Origin: Ga0077527 sp038144955
GTDB lineage: Bacteria; Pseudomonadota; Gammaproteobacteria; Burkholderiales; SG8-41
Direction: 5' to 3'
DNA length: 17,441 nucleotides
Assembly (NCBI GenBank): GCA_038144955.1
Contig: JAYQOT010000051.1
Location: forward strand, 1-17,441
This document shows, one piece after another, positions 1-7,982 of this stretch; position 1 is the stretch's first letter; each line of letters opens with the position of its first letter. The notes under the pieces were generated by a model. It was not told the origin of the DNA. It did no database searches and saw nothing but the letters and a program-made list of their open reading frames with translations. The position numbers and the translations under genes are program-made.

Positions 1-1910
1 GAAATCTGCTTGGTGTCAATCGAGGGTCCGGAGAGCGTGTTTTGCCCGACGCTGTCCTTGTTGATGCGCAGGGTCATGATGACGTTGTCGTCAGGTGTTA
101 CCTGCGGCTTGACCTTCAGCGACAGCGTGGCCTTTTTGAAGGAAACGCTAGTTGCCCCGCTAGACGTGGCTTGTTGATAAGGAATCTCCGTTCCCTGCTC
201 AATAGTAGCCTCGACTTTGTCTGCAGTGATGACTCGCGGGCTGGAAATGATCTTGCCTTTGCCATCAGCTTGAAGTGCAGACAGTTCCAGATTCAGGAAC
301 TTTGTGCTTTTATCATTAAACAGCAGAAACGAGAAAACGCCTGGATTTGCACCTGATAAGCCTTGAGCTGGTAGGTTTACAAATAGACTATCTGTAAATG
401 CGGCGGCTGCACCAGCTTGGCCTGTTTGGCCTGCAGTTGCGTTCAGTGTGCCACCAAAGGTCGCGTTAGTTCCACCTGAACCGCCGAGCCTGAACCCGTT
501 AGGTGCGGGCGTCAAATCGTTATAGCCGAGTCGGGCGCCCAAGTTGCGGCTGAACGTATCATTGGCCTCGACAATTCGCGACTCGATCATTACCTGCCGC
601 ACCGGAATATCAACCTGCTTTAGCAGCTTGCGGATTTCTTCAAGGCGCGTCGGTGTGTCTTGCACGAAAACCGTATTGGTGCGCACATCTACAACAGCGC
701 TGCCGCGCTTGGACAGCAGTTTCTGGGCGGGATCCGAAAGCAATTTCTGGAAGTCAGCAGCTTTCTGGTAATTGATCTGCATACTCTCGGTGCGCAGCGG
801 CTCAAGTTCAGCAATTTGTGAACGGGCTTCCAGAGCGAGTTTTTCACGGGTCGCCAGTTCATCGCGCGGCGCAATCCAGATCACATTGCCGGTTTTGCGC
901 ATGTCCAGACCCTTGCTGGTCAGGATAATGTCCAGCGCCTGATCCCAGGGAACATCCTTCAGTCGCAGGGTCAGGCTGCCACCAACCGTGTCACTGGTAA
1001 TCACGTTCAGTCCAGTGAAGTCGGCGATAACCTGCAATACTGCGCGCACCTCGACGTTCTGGAAATTCAGGGACAGCTTCTCACCAGTGAAACCAGGCCT
1101 TACCAGGCGATTCGAATCTTCCGCTACTTTCTTGACCTCGACAATAAAGCGATTGTCAGTCTGATAGGCTGAATGCTCCCATGTGCCGCGCGGAGTGATG
1201 ACCATGCGAGTCCCGCTTCCTTGGGCAAAGGTCTCAACGGTGTCCACCGGAGTGCCGAAATCAACCACATCCAGCCGCCTTGCGAGGTTTTTCGGCAATG
1301 CGGTGTTCAAAAAGTCGATGATCAATGATCGGCCTTGGGTTTTCAGGTCGATACCGACCTGGTTGTCGGACAAATCAACCAGGATGCGACCTTCGCCGCC
1401 CTGTCCACGACGGAAGTCGATGTCCTTCAGGCTGTGTGATCCGTCGCCGGACCTTGCTTGGGCGAAGGTCTGCGCAGCGGGGGCGGGTGCAGAAGCACCG
1501 GCTGACGCGGTTCCGCCCAAGGTGATCAGTATCGAATTACCATCAATCTTGGCGTCGTAGCCCAGCGGACGGGCGGTTTCCAAGACCAGGCGCGAACGGT
1601 TACCGGCTTGAACGATGTTGATGCGGCGGACGTCGCCTTCACCGACTTCCTGCGCGTTCTTGCCCGAACCATTTGTGGTATTCGGAAAATCAAATGCGAT
1701 ACGCGGAGGATTGTTGACGGCAAAGCTCGCCGGGGCGGCTCCCGGGGCACTCTTCAAGGTAACCTTGACGAGGGTTGACCCACCCTGCTGTCCGGAAACA
1801 TTGACAGACTCAATGCTGTTTTGCGCGAGGGCTCCGGCCGATGCCAGAAACAGCAGTGAAGCTGCGCCCAGACCGGATACTTGTGCTACAAGCCTGAAAA
1901 ACCGATTCAT
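1..1910 (-). CDS. pilQ: Type IV pilus secretin PilQ (partial, C-terminus off the left edge)
   Basis: PilQ is the outer-membrane secretin ring through which the type IV pilus passes. About 636 codons are visible and the frame is open to the edge; roughly the last 80-100 residues of a usual PilQ are missing. Seen in order: a signal peptide ending ALA-QN near residue 30, two beta-rich AMIN-like regions (about 30-130 and 155-260) that in this family bind peptidoglycan, an STN/N0 domain from about 277, an N1 domain from about 370 and the secretin core from about 437 (VMIESRIVEAN). A Gly/Ala/Thr-rich stretch lies at about 470-515. The visible end reads NKDSVGQ...GPSIDTKQ, typical of PilQ shortly before the secretin signature. 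Its ATG overlaps the pilP stop (ATGA, 1907-1910), and an AGGAGG Shine-Dalgarno lies inside the end of pilP, so translation is probably coupled. Confidence 0.96.
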   Translation of the reverse strand, partial: MNRFFRLVAQVSGLGAASLLFLASAGALAQNSIESVNVSGQQGGSTLVKVTLKSAPGAAPASFAVNNPPRIAFDFPNTTNGSGKNAQEVGEGDVRRINIVQAGNRSRLVLETARPLGYDAKIDGNSILITLGGTASAGASAPAPAAQTFAQARSGDGSHSLKDIDFRRGQGGEGRILVDLSDNQVGIDLKTQGRSLIIDFLNTALPKNLARRLDVVDFGTPVDTVETFAQGSGTRMVITPRGTWEHSAYQTDNRFIVEVKKVAEDSNRLVRPGFTGEKLSLNFQNVEVRAVLQVIADFTGLNVITSDTVGGSLTLRLKDVPWDQALDIILTSKGLDMRKTGNVIWIAPRDELATREKLALEARSQIAELEPLRTESMQINYQKAADFQKLLSDPAQKLLSKRGSAVVDVRTNTVFVQDTPTRLEEIRKLLKQVDIPVRQVMIESRIVEANDTFSRNLGARLGYNDLTPAPNGFRLGGSGGTNATFGGTLNATAGQTGQAGAAAAFTDSLFVNLPAQGLSGANPGVFSFLLFNDKSTKFLNLELSALQADGKGKIISSPRVITADKVEATIEQGTEIPYQQATSSGATSVSFKKATLSLKVKPQVTPDDNVIMTLRINKDSVGQNTLSGPSIDTKQI

Positions 1911-2437
1911 TTCTTAGCCTCCTGTTCTTGAAGCAACAGCGCCTGGTCTTTTTCTTCCCAGTTGCCGCCACTGTCCTGAACGATTTCCTTGAGTTTGATG
2001 TCTGTTTCCGAAATACCCACGATCCGGCCGAAGTTCTGGCCGAGATAGTTGCCCGAAGTGACCCGGTACAGGCTGCTGTCAGGGGCCTTGATCAACGCGT
2101 AGACCTGTTGCTTTTGCTGGAGCGTGCCAACCATTTTCAGGTTTTCAAGCGGGAAAGCTTCCAGTGCTTCACGAGGGCGGTTGAAATCCGGTTGTAACCC
2201 ACCTTTTGCCGCTGTTTTCGGCGGCTCGATTTTGCGCGGCTTGAACGGGTCGGTCAGATCGTATGCGTTGTAGGCAAAAGGCTCATAGGGCCTGACTTCC
2301 GGCAGCGGCGGGATGCGCCCGACGGGCAATTTGTCGGATTCTTTGACAAACTGGCGCAGATCCGAATGCTCTTCGCCACCACAGGCCGACAGCGTTAGTG
2401 AGCACGAAGCAAGGATAACCAAAGACCAGTTTTTCAT
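1907..2437 (-). CDS. pilP: Type IV pilus assembly lipoprotein PilP
   Basis: PilP is a 176-residue periplasmic lipoprotein that links the inner-membrane PilN/PilO pair to the N0 domain of PilQ. The start is a lipoprotein signal sequence with lipobox LSAC, so Cys19 should be the lipidated residue. A low-complexity Pro-rich linker follows (PPLPEVRPYEPFAY and the DPFKPRKIEPP segment). The folded C-terminal domain has the family pattern VGTLQQ...YALIKAPDSSLYRVTSGNYLGQNFGRI. Length is normal for the family. The gene overlaps the pilO stop by four bases (ATGA, 2434-2437) and the pilQ start by four bases, within the pilMNOPQ operon. Confidence 0.96.
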   Translation of the reverse strand: MKNWSLVILASCSLTLSACGGEEHSDLRQFVKESDKLPVGRIPPLPEVRPYEPFAYNAYDLTDPFKPRKIEPPKTAAKGGLQPDFNRPREALEAFPLENLKMVGTLQQKQQVYALIKAPDSSLYRVTSGNYLGQNFGRIVGISETDIKLKEIVQDSGGNWEEKDQALLLQEQEAKK

Positions 2438-3057
2438 TTCTTGGCCCCCGGTTTTGCGGCTTTTTTCTGTGCGGAAATTTCACTTTCGTCGAGATAGCGA
2501 AATGTTTTGGCCGTTGCTTCCATTGCAATCCCACCACCAGCCGCAGAAAGCCCTATGTCATTCAGGGTAACGATCCGGGAAAGGCGGCCGATGTCACTGG
2601 CAAACGCCCCGATGTCATGGTAGCTGCCGGTCACGCGCACCGTTATCGGCAATTCTGCATAAAAATCCTTGCGCGATTCTGAGGCTGCTGGCCGGAATAA
2701 TTCAAACTGGAGGCCCCGACCCAATCCCGCTTGGTTGATGTCCGTCAACAGCGCATCCATTTCAGATTTTCCGGGCAACTGCTTCAACAGTGCGCCGAAC
2801 TGCGACTCGATATCCGCGAGCTGCTTGCGATAAGCGGGCAGGGCCACAGCCTGTTTTTTCTTGTCCAGAAATGTGGTGCGCAACTGCTCTTCCTTGGCTT
2901 TTGCACCGTCAATCGCCGAAATCTGGTCCTGCCAGTCAAACCAGTAGCTGGCGAATACAAGCAGCAGAAGCAACAGCAGCAATACACCAAGTTTCGGCAG
3001 GATCGGCCAGCTGCCGATCTTGTTCGGATCAAGTCGTTTGAGTTCGTCGAGTGTCAT
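2434..3057 (-). CDS. pilO: Type IV pilus inner-membrane protein PilO
   Basis: PilO is a bitopic inner-membrane protein that pairs with PilN in the pilus alignment subcomplex. It has 207 residues: a short cytoplasmic N-terminus (MTLDELKRLDPNKIG), one very Leu-rich transmembrane helix at about 22-40, a periplasmic coiled coil (about 45-95), and a ferredoxin-like C-terminal domain containing LPITVRVTGSYHDIGAF, a characteristic PilO segment. The tail is basic and Ala/Lys-rich. The gene follows pilN with two bases between them and overlaps pilP by four. Operon position and domain order both support the name. Confidence 0.95.
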   Translation of the reverse strand: MTLDELKRLDPNKIGSWPILPKLGVLLLLLLLLVFASYWFDWQDQISAIDGAKAKEEQLRTTFLDKKKQAVALPAYRKQLADIESQFGALLKQLPGKSEMDALLTDINQAGLGRGLQFELFRPAASESRKDFYAELPITVRVTGSYHDIGAFASDIGRLSRIVTLNDIGLSAAGGGIAMEATAKTFRYLDESEISAQKKAAKPGAKK

Positions 3058-3059
3058 GA

Positions 3060-3641
3060 TTAGCCTTTCTTGCCACCCTTTTTGTTGTCTTCGGGTTCGG
3101 CACGCGTGACATCGATATTCATCGTGAATTCATTAACGCGTTGCCCACCTTGGCCGGCAGCCTTGATTTCGATCAAACGGGCATTTTGCAGATACTGTGA
3201 CCCCTCAAGATTGCGCATCAGAGTGGAAACACGAGCCTGAGATTGGGTGAAGCCAGTGATGGCGACTTTAGTTCCTTGTTGCTTGATCGACCTCAGATAC
3301 ATGCCGTCAGGCAACTGACGAACTAGCTGGTCGAGCAGATGTACAACCTCAGACCGGTTGCTTTGCAGGGTTTCAACCACCTGCTTGCGTTTCAAAAGAG
3401 CCGCAGTTTGCTCTTTCAACTTGTTGATTTCGGCGATTTCCTTGTCCAGCTTGGCAATTTCGCCCTGCAGATACTGGTTGCGCGCGTTCTGGTTGGTCAA
3501 AACACCGTCCAGATAGGTGTGTACGCTGAACCAGATGAAGGCACCGATGGCAACGACCACACCCAGCATGACGAAAAACTGCTGTTGCTGCCGCTTGCGC
3601 CGCATCTCCCGATGCGGCAGAAGATTGATCCGGGCACTCAT
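3060..3641 (-). CDS. pilN: Type IV pilus inner-membrane protein PilN
   Basis: PilN is a bitopic inner-membrane protein whose cytoplasmic N-terminal peptide docks into PilM. The docking motif INLLP is at residues 5-9. A transmembrane helix follows at about 22-42, then a coiled coil (about 52-95, rich in Lys/Glu/Gln heptads) and a ferredoxin-like periplasmic domain with LPDGMYLRSIKQQGTKVAITGF. The C-terminus is Lys/Gly-rich. The start is supported by a GAGGAG Shine-Dalgarno nine bases upstream (3651-3656 on the plus strand). The ATG overlaps the pilM stop by four bases. The length of 193 residues is normal. Confidence 0.95.
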   Translation of the reverse strand: MSARINLLPHREMRRKRQQQQFFVMLGVVVAIGAFIWFSVHTYLDGVLTNQNARNQYLQGEIAKLDKEIAEINKLKEQTAALLKRKQVVETLQSNRSEVVHLLDQLVRQLPDGMYLRSIKQQGTKVAITGFTQSQARVSTLMRNLEGSQYLQNARLIEIKAAGQGGQRVNEFTMNIDVTRAEPEDNKKGGKKG

Positions 3642-4744
3642 TTGTCAAATCTCCTCATGGCCAGACCGCAAGCGACCATCAACGACGGCGCATCCAGTTC
3701 CAGGTTTTTGCGCCGGATGTTCGATGACATGCCCATGCTGGCAAAAGGATTGGCGACGGTTGTTTCTACCTGGGTTCGCTTCGAAACCGCTTCATCAATG
3801 CCGGTAATCGCGGCACAGCCACCTGACAGCACGATGTGGTCGACCTTGTTGTATTGCGTCGATGAGAAGAAAAACTGGATGGCACGCGCGATTTCCAGCC
3901 CGAGGGAATCCATGAATGGCTGCAAAACCTCGGATTCATAGTTCTCAGGAAGGCCGCCGGCACGCTTCGCTGCTTCCGCTTCTTCTGCAGAGAGGCCGAA
4001 CTTGTTCTGGATTTCCTGGGTCAGCTGGACGCCGCCAAAGGGCTGCTCGCGCATGTAAATCGACTGATCATTGCGCATGATGTTGACGTTCATGGTCGAT
4101 GCACCGATGTCGACGATGGCGATGTTCATGTCTTTGCCACTGTCGGGCAAGGAGGACTCAATCAACTCAAATGCTGATTGCGCCGCAAACAAGTCGACAT
4201 CCATGACAATGGCATTTAAACCCGCGCCTTCGGCGACAGCAATCCGGTCTTCAATTTTGTCCTTGCGGGACGCGGCAATCAAAACTTCCACGTCTTCGGG
4301 ACTGTTTGGTGCCGCACCTACAACTTGGTAATCCAGGTTGACTTCGTCCAGCGAAAAAGGAATGTATTCGTTGGCCTGAAGTTCGACCTCATTACCGAGG
4401 TCATCATCAGTCTGTCCGGCCGGGACCAGGATTTTCTTGCTGATGACCGCAGCATTGGGCAAAGCGAGGGCAAGGTTCTTGGAGTTACTGCCGAGTTTTT
4501 TGTGGCAGCGTTTGACAGCTTCGATCACGGCATCGAGATTGTTGATGTTGCCCTCGACGACCGACTCGCTGGGTAACGGCTCGATAGCGTAGCGTTCCAG
4601 CCGGAATCCATTTTTGCCGGCGTCGGCCACCTCGACCATCTTGACGGCAGAAGAGCTGATATCCGCACCAATCAACGGTGGCATCTTGGGCCGGAACAGG
4701 TCCTCAATGGCATCGAAGTTGAGCTTAAATTTTCCTTTAGCCAT
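3638..4744 (-). CDS. pilM: Type IV pilus biogenesis ATPase-like protein PilM
   Basis: PilM is a cytoplasmic actin/FtsA-like protein that binds ATP and the PilN N-terminus and helps couple the pilus motor to the envelope complex. It has 368 residues. Visible nucleotide-fold motifs are phosphate-1 (LIGADISSSAVKMVEV, about 24-39), phosphate-2 (IAIVDIGASTMNV, about 208-220) and the adenosine motif (HIVLSGGCAAITGI, about 303-316). The family segment ELQANEYIPFSLDEVNLDYQV is also present at about 121-141. It is the first gene of the pil operon. No good Shine-Dalgarno precedes the ATG: a GGGGAG lies 16 bases upstream, which is too far. Confidence 0.96.
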   Translation of the reverse strand: MAKGKFKLNFDAIEDLFRPKMPPLIGADISSSAVKMVEVADAGKNGFRLERYAIEPLPSESVVEGNINNLDAVIEAVKRCHKKLGSNSKNLALALPNAAVISKKILVPAGQTDDDLGNEVELQANEYIPFSLDEVNLDYQVVGAAPNSPEDVEVLIAASRKDKIEDRIAVAEGAGLNAIVMDVDLFAAQSAFELIESSLPDSGKDMNIAIVDIGASTMNVNIMRNDQSIYMREQPFGGVQLTQEIQNKFGLSAEEAEAAKRAGGLPENYESEVLQPFMDSLGLEIARAIQFFFSSTQYNKVDHIVLSGGCAAITGIDEAVSKRTQVETTVANPFASMGMSSNIRRKNLELDAPSLMVACGLAMRRFDK

Positions 4745-4780
4745 AAGTTTTTAGGGCAAACTCCCCACAATTTACTTTAT

Positions 4781-4809
4781 ATATTAATGGCAACCATATA
4801 TCAGGTAAA
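4781..4809 (-). promoter_or_regulatory. Candidate sigma-70 promoter for pilMNOPQ
   Basis: On the minus strand TTTACC (4804-4809) and TAATAT (4781-4786) are separated by exactly 17 bases, giving a start site near 4774 and a leader of about 30 bases before pilM. Both hexamers match the consensus at four of six positions. The surrounding DNA is AT-rich. This is read from sequence only. Confidence 0.4.
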
Positions 4810-4822
4810 GACTTTTTGTTGC

Positions 4823-4852
4823 TTTCCCTTTGCGGTTCGATTTGCCTATAAT
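4823..4852 (+). promoter_or_regulatory. Candidate sigma-70 promoter for ponA
   Basis: A perfect TATAAT lies at 4847-4852, with a weak -35 (TTTCCC, 4823-4828) 18 bases upstream. The start site would be near 4859, leaving a leader of roughly 115 bases before the ponA ATG. The leader is AT-rich and has no clear Shine-Dalgarno. Confidence 0.45.
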
Positions 4853-4974
4853 GCTGCCGCGCGGAGAGCTACTTTGCAGGATTTTTCGGTATCAAGCAAT
4901 AAGATTTTGCATTAGATGTGGCGCGTAACCCACAGATTCATTTGACTTTTTTCACGAATTTTTAATTCCACTAG

Positions 4975-7290
4975 ATGTCTGTCCGTTGGTGGGCGTTCCC
5001 ACTATTACTAGTGTTTTTACTGGCCGCTGCAGGCGGCTTGGTGCTTGGTTTTACGGCCGTAATGGTTTATCCGACCCTCCCTTCGCTGGAGGTCTTGACG
5101 GATTACCGGCCGAAAATACCCCTCAGAGTCTATAGCGCGGACGGCCTGCTGATCGGCGAGTTCGGTGAAGAGCGCCGAGCGGTGGTTTCGCTCGATCAGG
5201 TACCCAAGAGCCTGGTCGATGCCATCGTTGCCGCCGAGGATGAAAGGTTCTATCAGCATGGCGGTGTTGATTACGTCGGGGTCGCACGAGCGGCGTTGTC
5301 GAACTTTGCTTCAGGTGGAGTGCGTCAAGGAGCCTCCACAATCACCATGCAGGTTGCGCGAAATTTTTTCCTGTCGAAGGAAAAGACGCTTACCCGGAAA
5401 TTCAACGAAATGCTGTTGGCCTTCAAAATAGAGGCCAACCTTAGCAAGCAGCAGATCATTGAGCTGTACATCAATCAGATATACCTCGGGCAACGTGCTT
5501 ACGGGTTTGCGGCTGCTGCCCAGACTTATTATGGAAAACCCCTGGCTGATTTGACGGTCGGTGAGCATGCGATGCTGGCCGGACTACCCAAAGCGCCATC
5601 GCGATTCAATCCCATCGCAAACCCCTCGCGCGCCAAACTTCGCCAGCAGTATGTTCTCCGTCGCATGCGCGAACTGGGAATGATCACCCCTCAGCAGCTT
5701 TCGACTGCCGCCAAAGAGCAGGTAATGGTCAAGCAGTCTGTTAATGAATACGCCGTACATGCCGAATATTTCTCCGAAATGGTTCGCGCCCAGTTGTTTG
5801 AGCGCTACGGCGAAGAAATCTATACCCGGGGATTGAAAGTTTTTACTACGCTGCGCACATCACACCAGCAGGCAGCCTATGACGCTTTGCGTTCCGGGGT
5901 TCTGGAATATGACCGCAGGCATGGTTATCGCGGGCCGGAGGCCTATATCGAGTTCAAAGGCGAAGTGACCGATGAAACTCTCGAGGAAGCCCTCCAGGAT
6001 GCTCCGGACAGCGACCAGCTGCACGCCGCGATTGTGCTGGAAGCTACGCCCAAGCAAGTAAAAGTTTATCGTGCCGGTGGTGAACACCTCACTCTTACCG
6101 GCGAAGGGCTGAAATTCGCGGCGCGGCTGCTGGGAAACAACGTCGCCTCGAATCAGCGTATACGCCGCGGGGCAGTGATCAGGATCGCGCGGGACGAAAA
6201 ATCACGGTGGTACATCACACAGTTGCCGCTGGTGGAATCAGCGCTGGTCTCCGGTGACCCCCGGACTGGGGCCGTATATGCCCTGGTTGGAGGTTTCGAT
6301 TTCGGGCGCAGTCAGTTCAATCACGTCACCCAGGCCATGCGCCAGCCAGGCTCCAGTTTCAAGCCTTTCATTTACTCGGCAGCTCTGGAAAAGGGTTTCA
6401 CCGCAGCCACGGTAGTGAATGATGCGCCATTGACTTTCACTGCCGCCCAGACGGGCTCCGAGGATTGGGAACCCAAGAACTATGATGGAAAATTCGATGG
6501 TCCGATGCGTTTGCGAAATGCACTGGCCAAATCCAAGAATCTGGTTTCGGTGCGCGTACTGCAGGCAATTACCCCCCAATATGCCCAGGACTATGTCGCG
6601 CGATTCGGGTTTGACCCGAAGCTGCATCCTCCCTACCTGACCATGGCGTTGGGCGCCGGCAGCGTTACGCCCATGCAAATGCTCGGTGCCTACTCGGTTT
6701 TTGCCAATGGGGGTTTCAGGGTAATGCCCTATTTTGTCGAGCGTGTTGAAGACTCAAAAGGGGCTGTATTACTGGTCAACCAGCCCCAGATAGCGGGCGA
6801 GTCCGCCGAGCGCGTAATCGATCCGCGCAACGCGTTCATCATGTCCAGTCTCATGCGCGACGTGGTGCAGTCCGGCACAGCAACACGGGCGATGAAATTG
6901 AAACGTACAGACCTGGCTGGCAAGACCGGGACCACCAACGAATTCGTCGATGCCTGGTTTTGCGGTTTTCAGCCGACTCTCGTGGCGGTTGCGTGGATGG
7001 GGTTTGATCAACCGAAGACGCTTGGGCGCAATGAAACCGGCGGCAGTGCGGCGTTGCCCATATGGATCGATTACATGGGAGCGGTGCTGAAAGCGGTTCC
7101 CGAAGAACCTTTCAGTCCTCCACCCGGCGTTATTGCGATGCAGATCAATCCGGAAACCGGCCTGCACGCCAAGGAGGGTGCCGGAATCAGTGAATATTTT
7201 TATCAGGAATTTCCTGCGCCTGACCAATCAACTGACCCTCTGCTGGGCGGAGGCAAAGTATCAGACGAAGTGAGGAATCAGCTTTTTTAA
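4975..7290 (+). CDS. mrcA: Penicillin-binding protein 1A (bifunctional peptidoglycan synthase)
   Basis: This class A PBP polymerises lipid II and cross-links the glycan strands in the periplasm. It has 771 residues, shorter than the roughly 850 of E. coli PBP1a. A transmembrane anchor lies at about 7-31. The GT51 glycosyltransferase domain shows EDERFYQHGG with catalytic Glu88, GASTITMQ (119-126), RKFNEM and the IELYINQIYLG segment. A linker/OB-like region follows at about 270-420. The transpeptidase domain carries SSFK (catalytic Ser460, Lys463), SKN (520-522) and KTG (650-652). All catalytic motifs are intact. Location divergent from pilM is the common proteobacterial arrangement; the gene is also called ponA. 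There is no obvious Shine-Dalgarno before the ATG, but the anchor begins immediately and no better in-frame start was seen. Confidence 0.97.
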   Translation: MSVRWWAFPLLLVFLLAAAGGLVLGFTAVMVYPTLPSLEVLTDYRPKIPLRVYSADGLLIGEFGEERRAVVSLDQVPKSLVDAIVAAEDERFYQHGGVDYVGVARAALSNFASGGVRQGASTITMQVARNFFLSKEKTLTRKFNEMLLAFKIEANLSKQQIIELYINQIYLGQRAYGFAAAAQTYYGKPLADLTVGEHAMLAGLPKAPSRFNPIANPSRAKLRQQYVLRRMRELGMITPQQLSTAAKEQVMVKQSVNEYAVHAEYFSEMVRAQLFERYGEEIYTRGLKVFTTLRTSHQQAAYDALRSGVLEYDRRHGYRGPEAYIEFKGEVTDETLEEALQDAPDSDQLHAAIVLEATPKQVKVYRAGGEHLTLTGEGLKFAARLLGNNVASNQRIRRGAVIRIARDEKSRWYITQLPLVESALVSGDPRTGAVYALVGGFDFGRSQFNHVTQAMRQPGSSFKPFIYSAALEKGFTAATVVNDAPLTFTAAQTGSEDWEPKNYDGKFDGPMRLRNALAKSKNLVSVRVLQAITPQYAQDYVARFGFDPKLHPPYLTMALGAGSVTPMQMLGAYSVFANGGFRVMPYFVERVEDSKGAVLLVNQPQIAGESAERVIDPRNAFIMSSLMRDVVQSGTATRAMKLKRTDLAGKTGTTNEFVDAWFCGFQPTLVAVAWMGFDQPKTLGRNETGGSAALPIWIDYMGAVLKAVPEEPFSPPPGVIAMQINPETGLHAKEGAGISEYFYQEFPAPDQSTDPLLGGGKVSDEVRNQLF

Positions 7291-7328
7291 TGCGGAGCTA
7301 GAACGCCGGTCTTAAACGAGGTCAGTTT

Positions 7329-7982
7329 ATGCCCAGGGAACGTCGCAGTCGGGATGATATGCGCAGCGCCATCGCGGTTCATGCCGCCCGGCTGATGGCA
7401 CAGGACGGAATAGAAGACTACGGCCTGGCCAAGAAAAAAGCCGCCCGACATCTGGGTATGCCGGACGCCCGAAATCTTCCGACCAATGATGAGGTCGATG
7501 CCGCCGTACGTGAATATCAGGATATTTACCTGAAAGACGAACAGTCACACCGGGTAAAATGCCTGCGTTCCAGCGCCGTCCGTGTCATGCGCGAGATGGA
7601 AGTCTTCACGCCGCATTTGACCGGCAGTGTTCTCTCGGGAATCGCCGGCCCTTTTGCAGGGGTACGGCTGCAACTGTTTGTTGACAACCCCAAGACCGTG
7701 GAATTGTTTCTGCTGGACCGCGGTATTTCCTACCGGGTATCACAAGTGCGCTTGTATGCCGGTCACGAGGCCAGGGTTCTTCCGGTATTTACCGTCGAAT
7801 TCGAAGGTGTTGAAGTCGAGATGACGGTGCTTGATGTCCGTGATTTGAGAATGCCTGTTCGTGCAACACCGGATGGCCGCAGCATCGACCGCGCACGGCT
7901 GGCCACGGTGGAAGCCATGCTGGGTCAGGATGATCAGGAAGACGCTTCGCGGATCCAGCGTGCGGCATCCAGCGCAAAATAA
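7329..7982 (+). CDS. Conserved protein with a degenerate nucleotidyltransferase-like pattern
   Basis: A 217-residue soluble protein of unknown function. The N-terminal part (about 1-90) is helical and charged. The C-terminal part has LTGSVLSGIAG (97-107), then VRLQLFVD (112-119), FLLDRGISYRV (127-137) and VFTVEFEGVEVEMTVL (153-168). This resembles the nucleotidyltransferase fold: a Gly-Ser turn, a first Asp-x-Asp strand and a later acidic strand. Here the Asp-x-Asp position reads Arg-Leu-Gln, so catalysis looks unlikely. That fold suggestion is inference. ACGAGG a few bases upstream supports the start, 38 bases after ponA, so co-transcription is likely. The 3' end overlaps the 3' end of hemB by 49 bases. 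Confidence refers to the gene being real. Confidence 0.85.
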   Translation: MPRERRSRDDMRSAIAVHAARLMAQDGIEDYGLAKKKAARHLGMPDARNLPTNDEVDAAVREYQDIYLKDEQSHRVKCLRSSAVRVMREMEVFTPHLTGSVLSGIAGPFAGVRLQLFVDNPKTVELFLLDRGISYRVSQVRLYAGHEARVLPVFTVEFEGVEVEMTVLDVRDLRMPVRATPDGRSIDRARLATVEAMLGQDDQEDASRIQRAASSAK

